Shown here: one piece after another, positions 17,099 to 23,661 of the stretch | How positions within the stretch are numbered: position 1 is the stretch's first letter | How the letters are laid out: each line of letters starts with the position of its first letter | Origin: Paenibacillus oralis | GTDB lineage: Bacteria > Bacillota > Bacilli > Paenibacillales > Paenibacillaceae | Assembly: GCF_003863965.1 (NCBI RefSeq) | Contig: NZ_RRCN01000001.1 | Location: forward strand, 5,414,304-5,478,303 | Length of the DNA stretch: 64,000 nucleotides | Direction: 5' to 3' | Position numbers and translations under genes: made by a program | Notes under the pieces: model-generated | The model's database searches: none | What the model was told of the DNA's origin: nothing | What the model saw: only the letters and a program-made list of their open reading frames with translations

Positions 17099-19132
17099 AT
17101 GTTAAAACGCTTCTGCAAACCGCTTTTGCTTTGCCTTGTGGCGGCTCTGGGGTTCGTTCATTTCGCCCCGCTGCCGAGCGCTTCGGCCGAGTCCAAATCA
17201 ACGGGGGTGAGCACGGTGAGAACATCGTTTACGCCGAATCAAATCTGGGCGGATACGAGCGGTAATCCGATCGACGCCCATGGCGCCGGGGTGATGTTCG
17301 ATGAAAAGACGCAGAAATATTATTGGTACGGCGAATACCATCAAGGCGCTTGGCCGGCTGCAGGCGTACGCGTCTATTCTTCGGCGGATCTGCTCAACTG
17401 GAAAGACGAAGGCATGGCGCTGAGAATGGTGAAATCGCTGGACGATTTTACCGATGACCCGCTGATTTCCGAGCTGTACGAAGGCCGCACGGATACCTAC
17501 AATGTCTGGGCGGACATTCGCGTCGGCCGCATCATCGAAAGACCCAAGGTGATCTACAACGAAAAAACGCAAAAATACGTGATGTGGGCCCATATCGACG
17601 GGGACAAAAATCCGGAAAACAACGCGCAAAACTACGGGAAGGCGCAGGCCGGATACGCGATCAGCGATTCGCCGACAGGGCCGTTCGTTTACCAACGCAG
17701 CTACCGCATGGATCAATGCCCGTCGGATCAGGTCGATTACCAGCCCGGCAACCCGGGCATGGCGCGGGATATGAATCTGTTTAAAGACGATGACGGCACG
17801 GCTTACCTGATTTATTCCAGCGAAGAGAACCGGACGATGTATATTTCCAAGCTGCTCGACGATTATTCGGACGTGGTCGGCTGGCATAAAGACGGGAATG
17901 TGGACGAACACGGCAATCCTGTCCGTGATACGACCTATAAAGGTGTTTACGGGGAAGATTATGTGCGGGTATTCCCTGGAGGATTACGCGAAGCGCCCGC
18001 GGTGTTCAAATATAACGGCAAATACTACCTGCTGACCTCAGGAGCAACCGGATGGTCCCCCAACGAAAATATGTTTAGCGTCGCCGATCATATTTTTGGA
18101 CCCTGGTCCGCGCTGAAAAATCCTTTTGTCCGCACCTCGTCAAGCGACCCGGACCCGGCCAAGGCTTTTAATTCGCAAACGACAAACGTGATTCCGGTTG
18201 ATCCCGAACGCGGCAAGTTCATTTACATGGGCGACAACTGGAACGGCGGCAATTTTTCCGCGAACGGCGGCGCCAAGTACGTCTGGCTGCCGATCGAATT
18301 CGGCCAGGGGACGGACATTTCGATCAAATGGTACGGCAGCTGGACGCCGGATGTATTGGATCGGATGGGCGGTGTGGAAGCCGAGGTCGATTTGCCGCAG
18401 GTGATCGAAACCGGTACGCTCCTCAACCTGCCGAGCGAAATCGAGGTGACACCGCACGCCGCATCGGCGTCCGTAACAACGCCGGTCGTGTGGACCGTGG
18501 GAGGCCAGCCGCTGGCTGACGATACGTTTGCGCTGCCGGGCATCTATACGCTGCAGGCCATGCTGCCGGAGTTTGGCGGTAAGACGCTGCAGTTCAGCCT
18601 ATACGCGGTCCCGGCCCAAACGATATATTTCGTGAACAGCGGCGGTCAGAAGACGAGCGATTACCTGCTAATGGCCGCTTATCTTGAACCGGCGCTGCTC
18701 AACAAAGACACGCCGGACCAGGCATACGACGCCGGCGATCCCGTGCCTTGGGGGTATGTCGGGACAGTGTCGAGGCCGGCCGGTGCGGAGAGCGGGGATA
18801 TTTTTACGACCCTCCGGTACTTGAATGGGGGCAATGTCGTCAATTCTCCCGCCGGCACCGATTTGACTTATAAATTTACGGTCGAGAACGGAACCTACAC
18901 GGTTTACACCGGTTTTAACGATATCTGGCGGAACGGCACGCGCAAAGCGGATTTATATATTAACGGGAAAAAGAAAACGGCGATCACATTCACCTCTAAC
19001 CGGGTGTACAGCCATGGCGTGGACGTGACGGACGGAACGATCGAGATCACGGTGCGCAACACGGCGGCGCAGGATCCGTTGATCAACTTGATCATGATCG
19101 CCCGCGATACGCTACCTGCGGGGCCGAATTAA
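17099..19132 (+). CDS. Secreted GH43-like glycosidase (subfamily 24-like, probable exo-beta-1,3-galactanase)
   Basis: The ATG at 17099 gives a clean signal peptide (residues 1-30, cleavage near SASA-ES); its GGAGG lies a rather long 13 bases upstream. Residues about 45-410 match the GH43_24 pattern: GNPIDAHGAGVMFD...KYYWYGEY, ERPKVIYNEKTQKYVMW, ARDMNLFKDDDGTAYLIYSSE, and REAPAVFKYNGKYYLLTSG, where Glu298 is the likely acid. An Ig-like segment and a carbohydrate-binding-like beta domain (about 505-670) follow. Characterised GH43_24 enzymes release galactose from beta-1,3-galactan of arabinogalactan proteins. It ends the GH35 operon, upstream of a strong terminator. Confidence 0.8.
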   Translation: MLKRFCKPLLLCLVAALGFVHFAPLPSASAESKSTGVSTVRTSFTPNQIWADTSGNPIDAHGAGVMFDEKTQKYYWYGEYHQGAWPAAGVRVYSSADLLNWKDEGMALRMVKSLDDFTDDPLISELYEGRTDTYNVWADIRVGRIIERPKVIYNEKTQKYVMWAHIDGDKNPENNAQNYGKAQAGYAISDSPTGPFVYQRSYRMDQCPSDQVDYQPGNPGMARDMNLFKDDDGTAYLIYSSEENRTMYISKLLDDYSDVVGWHKDGNVDEHGNPVRDTTYKGVYGEDYVRVFPGGLREAPAVFKYNGKYYLLTSGATGWSPNENMFSVADHIFGPWSALKNPFVRTSSSDPDPAKAFNSQTTNVIPVDPERGKFIYMGDNWNGGNFSANGGAKYVWLPIEFGQGTDISIKWYGSWTPDVLDRMGGVEAEVDLPQVIETGTLLNLPSEIEVTPHAASASVTTPVVWTVGGQPLADDTFALPGIYTLQAMLPEFGGKTLQFSLYAVPAQTIYFVNSGGQKTSDYLLMAAYLEPALLNKDTPDQAYDAGDPVPWGYVGTVSRPAGAESGDIFTTLRYLNGGNVVNSPAGTDLTYKFTVENGTYTVYTGFNDIWRNGTRKADLYINGKKKTAITFTSNRVYSHGVDVTDGTIEITVRNTAAQDPLINLIMIARDTLPAGPN

Positions 19133-19167
19133 AGGAAAGCAGCGGACCTGGAACCGGTCATCATTCA

Positions 19168-19210
19168 AACAGCAGAACCTCCGAAGCGTGTTGGAGGTTC
19201 TGCTGTTTTT
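19168..19210 (+). terminator. Intrinsic terminator of the GH35/GH43 operon
   Basis: A 15-base perfect stem (19168-19182 with 19193-19207) has a 10-base loop and a T-tract ending at 19210. Confidence 0.9.
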
Positions 19211-19321
19211 CCTTTCGGGGAACGCATAAACGGAAAGGGTAAATGAAAGGATATCACTGGTTTGCTGAATTTTTCAGAACGCGCTGACCATAATAAGGTA
19301 TGAGATTTTTTTCAACAAATA

Positions 19322-19351
19322 TTGACACAATTCGCTGCATTCAAATAAGAT
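19322..19351 (+). promoter_or_regulatory. Promoter of the M20 amidohydrolase operon
   Basis: A consensus TTGACA (19322-19327) and TAAGAT (19346-19351) have an 18-base spacer. The start codon follows 42 bases later. Confidence 0.75.
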
Positions 19352-19393
19352 TTAATTTATGTTTATACAAATTGGATGTGGAGGTGAAACGAA

Positions 19394-20656
19394 ATGTTTT
19401 TCAAACAACAGTATGAAACGATTTCCCAAATCGGCCGGACGATCTTCGACCATCCTGAGCTGGGTTACAAGGAATTCTCAACAAGCGCATTGGTGTCGGA
19501 TTATTTACGAAAGGTGAACCCGGACGCTGCACTGGAAACCTTTAGCACCACCGGTATAAAAACGACGCTCGGATCAGGCAAACCGTTACACATCGCGTTT
19601 ATCGCCGAGTTGGACGCCGTGTACGCGCCAACTCACTGGCGGGCGGACAAGGAAACCGGAGCGGCGCATAACTGCGGCCACTATACACAAGTTGCCATCG
19701 CGCTCGCTCTATACAACTATTTCTTTACGACAAAAGCGTATGAGGCGTATGATTATACACTGTCGTTCGTTTTTGTGCCTGCCGAAGAATACCTTGATCT
19801 GGCTTACCGGGAAGAGCTGCTGAAGCAGGGCAAAATCTCTTATTATGGCGGCAAACCGGAAGCGATGAAGCTGGGCGTTTTTGACGGCATCGATATCGGT
19901 ATCTGCGTACATGCCATGGGCGGGGAATACCCGCGGCGGACGATTGAGATCAATTGTGATTTGGCTGGATTCTTGTACAAGAAGTACAGCTTTAAGGGCA
20001 AGGCGAGCCATGCCGGCTTTGATCCGTTTTCGGGAAAAAACGCGTACAGCATGTCCACGCTGTTCAACGTGGCGCTTGGCTTATGCCGCCAGCAGCTGAA
20101 AGACGCGGAAAAAGTGCGCATGAACCCGATCGTGATGTCCTCGGATATGTCCACCAACGTTATTCCGAACCAGATTACGGTCGGTACGGATCTGCGGACC
20201 CAAACCGTCGAATACATGACCGAAGTGGCCGCGAAAATGGACGATGCCGCCAAAGGCAGCGCGCTGGCGTTGCAGGGCGAGGTCGCAATCGAGACGCAGA
20301 TGGGGTATTTGCCGTTTGTGCAGGACCGGTATTTATCGGAATTCGTGCTGGAAGCGTTCCGCGAAACCGGGGAGATCAGCGATTGCCTGAACAATAACGC
20401 GATCAGCGCGGCCGGCGACATCGGCGATTTGTCCTTTATGATCCCCTGCATTCAAATCGGATACAGCGGTTTTACGGGAACGATCCATGGGGACGACTTT
20501 AAGGACATCGACCCGGAATTCATTTATGGCGTGTTCCCCGAATTTTTGACCCGGGTGTTTGACCGCATGAACGGGCGCATCGACCGCAGCAAGCTGTACC
20601 GCCGTTCTTTCGCCGATTACGAGAAGCTGCTGGCTTCCATTTTGACGCCCTCTTAA
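19394..20656 (+). CDS. M20-family metal-dependent amidohydrolase / peptidase
   Basis: The ATG at 19394 follows GGAGGTGA. The 420-residue protein has the M20D-type pattern: AELDAVY (Glu72, Asp74), HNCGH (residues 92-96, with Cys94 as the metal-bridging ligand type) and VPAEEYLDL (Glu131, Glu132). The His/Glu ligands bind one or two metal ions, and the enzyme hydrolyses an amide bond in a small substrate such as an N-acyl amino acid or dipeptide (family knowledge). There is no signal peptide. It opens a three-gene operon with two membrane proteins that probably move its substrate or product. Confidence 0.87.
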   Translation: MFFKQQYETISQIGRTIFDHPELGYKEFSTSALVSDYLRKVNPDAALETFSTTGIKTTLGSGKPLHIAFIAELDAVYAPTHWRADKETGAAHNCGHYTQVAIALALYNYFFTTKAYEAYDYTLSFVFVPAEEYLDLAYREELLKQGKISYYGGKPEAMKLGVFDGIDIGICVHAMGGEYPRRTIEINCDLAGFLYKKYSFKGKASHAGFDPFSGKNAYSMSTLFNVALGLCRQQLKDAEKVRMNPIVMSSDMSTNVIPNQITVGTDLRTQTVEYMTEVAAKMDDAAKGSALALQGEVAIETQMGYLPFVQDRYLSEFVLEAFRETGEISDCLNNNAISAAGDIGDLSFMIPCIQIGYSGFTGTIHGDDFKDIDPEFIYGVFPEFLTRVFDRMNGRIDRSKLYRRSFADYEKLLASILTPS

Positions 20657-20701
20657 GGCGCGGGTGGAACGGAAATGACGAAAACTACTGAGGAGAGACC
20701 C

Positions 20702-21499
20702 ATGAAGCCGAAGTTAAACTTTATCTATCTGCTTATTTTTGTACTGCTGGTAATCACCGTTTCCGAGTGGATCGGAATCCAGTCGATTCCGGTCGGCTCC
20801 GTGCGCATTAGTTTGCTGCCGCTCGTTTTTGCGATCCTGATTACGATGATTTTGGGTTTGGCCATATTCCGCAAAGGGTTTATGAAAAAAGTCTACAGCA
20901 AAGAAAACGTGGATTTTGCCGGCAAATACCTGATCTTTATCATGCTGCCGCTCATGGCTAGATACGGAGCCGACATCGCTCCGAAAATCCATGAGATTAT
21001 GCAGGTTGGCTGGGTATTTATTCTGCAGGAAATCGGCAACTTGGGGACCGTCCTGCTGGGCTTGCCGGTGGCCATTTGGATCGGCCTGCGGCGCGAAGCC
21101 ATCGGGGCCACGCTCGGTATCGGGCGGGAAGGCGAACTGGCCTACATCTCCGAGAAGTATACGCTGGATTCCGACGAAGGCCGGGGCGTGTTGTCCCTGT
21201 ATATCATCGGAACCCTGTTCGGCACGTTGTTCTTCAGCATCATTGCACCGCTGATGAGCGCGGCCGGCTTCTCCATCGAAGCGTTGGCCATGTCTTCCGG
21301 GGTAGGCTCCGCAAGCATGATGACCGGGGCATCCTCCGCGCTGATCGCGGGTGCGCCCGAGCGAGCCGACACGATCACCGCGTATGCGTCCGCCAGCCAG
21401 CTGTTAACCAGTTTCCTCGGCACGTACACGATGGTGTTTTTGGCGGTGCCGCTGCAGCGTTTTATGTACAAACTGTTGGTTAGGGGGAGAGCGAAATGA
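20702..21499 (+). CDS. DUF3100-type multi-pass membrane protein, probable transporter subunit
   Basis: The ATG at 20702 has AGGAG 6 bases upstream and is preferred over the in-frame ATG at 20675. The 265-residue product has about seven hydrophobic segments, with the conserved cytoplasmic-loop sequence GIGREGELAYISEKYTLDSDEGRGV and the small-residue helix SSGVGSASMMTGASSALIAGAP. These features fit the DUF3100 family, whose members are uncharacterised. The 4-base overlap with the next gene and the link to an M20 amidohydrolase suggest a two-component carrier for the hydrolase substrate (inference). Confidence 0.75.
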   Translation: MKPKLNFIYLLIFVLLVITVSEWIGIQSIPVGSVRISLLPLVFAILITMILGLAIFRKGFMKKVYSKENVDFAGKYLIFIMLPLMARYGADIAPKIHEIMQVGWVFILQEIGNLGTVLLGLPVAIWIGLRREAIGATLGIGREGELAYISEKYTLDSDEGRGVLSLYIIGTLFGTLFFSIIAPLMSAAGFSIEALAMSSGVGSASMMTGASSALIAGAPERADTITAYASASQLLTSFLGTYTMVFLAVPLQRFMYKLLVRGRAK

Positions 21500-21978
21500 C
21501 GAGCAGCTTAAACAAATACGTCAAATACGCTTTGGTGCTCCTGCTTAGCGTGGCGCTGATCCTGTTCACGGAACAGGTCAAATATTGGAGAAATCCGGAA
21601 TCCGGGTCCATCTCCTGGGATACGATCGGCGGGCTTGCCGTGCTGTGGCTGTTTTCCTTCATCGGCATCCTCATCTCGGCGGCCATGAAGAAGGTGCCGG
21701 TCAAATTTTTGCAGGAATTCCCGGTGCTCGGCTGGGTGTCGATCACTTCGCTCATCTTTTGCCTTAGCTCCGATGTGTTCGTAAACGCGATTCAAGCGGT
21801 GAATTTCCTGGCCATCACGACGCCGATCCTGACGTTCGCGGGCATTTCCGTGGCCAACCGGCTGGTGGATCTGCGCAAAACGTCCTGGCGTGTCGCCATC
21901 GTCGCCATTTTCGTCTTCACGGGAACGTATCTGGGCAGCGCTATTGTATCGGAAATCGGTTTGGCCTTTACCCGCTAA
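21496..21978 (+). CDS. Small membrane protein, probable partner of the DUF3100 protein
   Basis: The ATG at 21496 overlaps the previous stop codon (ATGA) and has GGGGGAG upstream, the usual sign of translational coupling. The 160-residue protein has about four hydrophobic helices, including LVLLLSVALILFTEQV and IATLAV-like C-terminal segments, and no recognised motif. Its tight coupling to the DUF3100 gene makes a heteromeric transporter plausible. No function is known to me. Confidence 0.7.
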   Translation: MTSSLNKYVKYALVLLLSVALILFTEQVKYWRNPESGSISWDTIGGLAVLWLFSFIGILISAAMKKVPVKFLQEFPVLGWVSITSLIFCLSSDVFVNAIQAVNFLAITTPILTFAGISVANRLVDLRKTSWRVAIVAIFVFTGTYLGSAIVSEIGLAFTR

Positions 21979-21992
21979 ATTGCCGTGGATAT

Positions 21993-22054
21993 AAAGCGGC
22001 GGTTAACCTTGGACCTGGTGTTTTTGCGGGTCGCGGTTGGCCGCCGCTTTTTTT
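21993..22054 (+). terminator. Intrinsic terminator of the M20/DUF3100 operon
   Basis: AAAGCGGCGG (21993-22002) pairs with CCGCCGCTTT (22041-22050), with further AACC/GGTT pairing inside, followed by a T-run to 22054. Confidence 0.85.
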
Positions 22055-22082
22055 AATCTAACCGTTACGCGGGCCACCGCGA

Positions 22083-22281
22083 AATTAGCGGTATAAAAGG
22101 GCGTTATTTACGTCAAGACAGGGGGTTCATCGCAAATAGAGGAAAATTTTGTCGCTATTTTCGGCAGATGAGGGCGAAACTCCCCTTTTTTTCAAGTCTG
22201 GAATAAAATAGAGACCAAAAGTTCCGCTATTCACGGACGAGGGATCGAAAATCAAAAATAACGCCTAAAATTACCGCTATC
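22083..22281 (-). repeat. Dispersed intergenic repeat family A, diverged copy (inverted)
   Basis: Four AATAG.G...CCGCTATT modules lie near 22084, 22132, 22205 and 22253, with the same four-module layout as copies 1-3 but lower similarity. On the reverse strand it reads ATAGCGG.AATTTT and AATAGCGGAACTTTTGGTC. It fills the gap between the DUF3100 operon terminator and the minus-strand gene at 22314. Confidence 0.65.
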
Positions 22282-22313
22282 TGGCCGCATTTTGACGTAG
22301 ACGTACATCACCG

Positions 22314-22571
22314 TTAGCTTGAGCTGTGTCTTCTGGACTTGTAGTAGTCGTGTCCCATGCGGCCGTGTCGGCGCTTGTAATCCGAAGAGGAGCCGAACGG
22401 GCGGGCGTGTCCGTAACTGCTGCTGTAACGTTTTCCGTAGTGCCTCCCCGCGCTGCTGCTGTATCGTTTTCCGTGATGCCTATCCGAACTGCTGTAGCGC
22501 CGCCTTCGGTGAGAATCATGAGACATCGAATGCAGGATCTTATCGATGAATCTTCTTAACATCGTAATCAC
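22314..22571 (-). CDS. Small basic Ser/Arg/Tyr-rich protein of unknown function
   Basis: An AAGGAGAG ribosome binding site lies 8 bases before the ATG on the minus strand, which strongly supports translation. The 85-residue product has a short amphipathic start, then 19 Ser, 16 Arg and 8 Tyr residues. RYSSS occurs three times, two of them as HxGKRYSSS nine-residue repeats (residues 32-40 and 44-52). It looks disordered and strongly basic, like an RS-domain or a nucleic-acid- or wall-binding peptide. It is the second gene of a minus-strand pair with a protein kinase, so it may be that kinase's substrate (inference). Confidence 0.7.
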   Translation of the reverse strand: MITMLRRFIDKILHSMSHDSHRRRRYSSSDRHHGKRYSSSAGRHYGKRYSSSYGHARPFGSSSDYKRRHGRMGHDYYKSRRHSSS

Positions 22572-22658
22572 TCTCCTTATTTGTAATCATTATTGTTATT
22601 TTATTCGGATATTAACATAAAGGAGACGGCACATTCAAATCCGCATGCATCGGAAGGT

Positions 22659-23504
22659 TTATTGGAGTTTGGTAAGGTGGCTCAGCGACTCCAGCTCTTT
22701 CATGAAATCAGCGGAACCCGAATAGGGCTCCCGCAGTTCCAGCAAACGTTCGATGACCGTTTTCAGCTCGCCGGAGAGCGCCAGCTCGTCTTGCCAGCTT
22801 CGCTCCTCCGATGGACCGCTGTTTTTTTCCGGCTCGTACGCAGAGTAGAGGAGAAATAGCATAAAATGGCCGATGTCCAGCAAATCGGAGGAAACCTCCG
22901 CCGCTTTAAACTGCCTTGAAGCCGTACCATGCCGGCCGAACCCGTTCCGCACGGGAAAATGGTCCGGCGCCGGTTCGCCTATTTTTCTGGCCAAGCCAAA
23001 GTCAATGAGATAGATTTCACCATCTTTCACCAGAACGTTGGGAATGCGCAAATCCAAATGGACATATCCTTTTTCGTGGGTGTACATAATGAGCTCCAAA
23101 AGCTGCCGCGTAATCCGTACGCATTCCCGCTCTCCGTACTTATAGTCCAGCCCAAAGATCAGATCTTCGAACGTATCGCCCTGCAAAAAAGACATTGCCA
23201 AATACGCGTTGCCCTTGCCGGTAAACCATTCGATGAATGCGGGAAATCGCGGATGCGGCAACGCCTTCAGAATCATCGCTTCCCTTTCCAGCAAGCGTTT
23301 GGCATAGGGGCCTTTGCTTGGTCTGGCCTGCTTGACGGCGACCAGGCTGCCGCTGGCCCGGTCTACGCATTTATAGGTTAAACCGTAGCTGCCCTGGCCG
23401 ACGATTTCTTGTACGACATACCGGTTGCCGAGCACTGTGCCCGCCGCAACCGGATAATCCCGCCATGCGGCATAAAACGAGCTCAGGAATGAAATGAAAC
23501 GCAT
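22659..23504 (-). CDS. Soluble Ser/Thr protein kinase (YbdM-like)
   Basis: The 281-residue protein has a complete eukaryotic-type kinase domain: glycine loop GQGSYG (36-41), VAVK with Lys58, a helix-C glutamate near 74, catalytic HLDLRIPN (149-156) and DFG (168-170). The catalytic loop Lys of HRDLKxxN is Arg here, a substitution seen in YbdM-like Bacillus kinases. It lacks a membrane helix and PASTA repeats, so it is a cytosolic kinase and not PrkC. It is transcribed leftward, divergent from the prenyl synthase gene, with the small RYSSS-repeat protein 87 bases downstream. Confidence 0.85.
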   Translation of the reverse strand: MRFISFLSSFYAAWRDYPVAAGTVLGNRYVVQEIVGQGSYGLTYKCVDRASGSLVAVKQARPSKGPYAKRLLEREAMILKALPHPRFPAFIEWFTGKGNAYLAMSFLQGDTFEDLIFGLDYKYGERECVRITRQLLELIMYTHEKGYVHLDLRIPNVLVKDGEIYLIDFGLARKIGEPAPDHFPVRNGFGRHGTASRQFKAAEVSSDLLDIGHFMLFLLYSAYEPEKNSGPSEERSWQDELALSGELKTVIERLLELREPYSGSADFMKELESLSHLTKLQ

Positions 23505-23544
23505 TCATGTTCCCCCATTTCTCCTTTACATATGGTTGACGCCG

Positions 23545-23570
23545 TTTACTGTAACATTTGTTATAGTAAA
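23545..23570. promoter_or_regulatory. 26-base near-perfect palindrome in the divergent kinase/prenyl synthase promoter region
   Basis: TTTACTGTAACA (23545-23556) and TGTTATAGTAAA (23559-23570) are inverted with a 2-base centre and one mismatch. They overlap possible -35/-10 elements (TTGACG at 23536, TATAGT at 23562). This is probably an operator for an unidentified regulator of one or both divergent units. Confidence 0.6.
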
Positions 23571-23584
23571 TGGGGATGACTTTA

Positions 23585-23638
23585 TTTGCAACGTAATGAT
23601 AGTTTGCTACGTAATCATAAATTACAACGTATCATAGA
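23585..23638 (+). repeat. Three tandem 18-base direct repeats upstream of the prenyl synthase gene
   Basis: TTTGCAACGTAATGATAG, TTTGCTACGTAATCATAA and ATTACAACGTATCATAGA follow each other without gaps. The core ACGTAATSAT recurs at 23591, 23609 and 23627, exactly 18 bases apart. The block ends 23 bases before the start codon at 23662. Helically phased repeats of this kind are typical of cooperative regulator binding or of a structured leader. Confidence 0.7.
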
Positions 23639-23661
23639 ATAGACAAAACGAGGTAGGCGTT

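Noticed and set aside
22277..22519. 80-residue minus-strand open frame overlapping the RYSSS-repeat gene
   Set aside because: It is a frame-shifted reading of the same repetitive DNA; only the frame ending at 22571 has a ribosome binding site.
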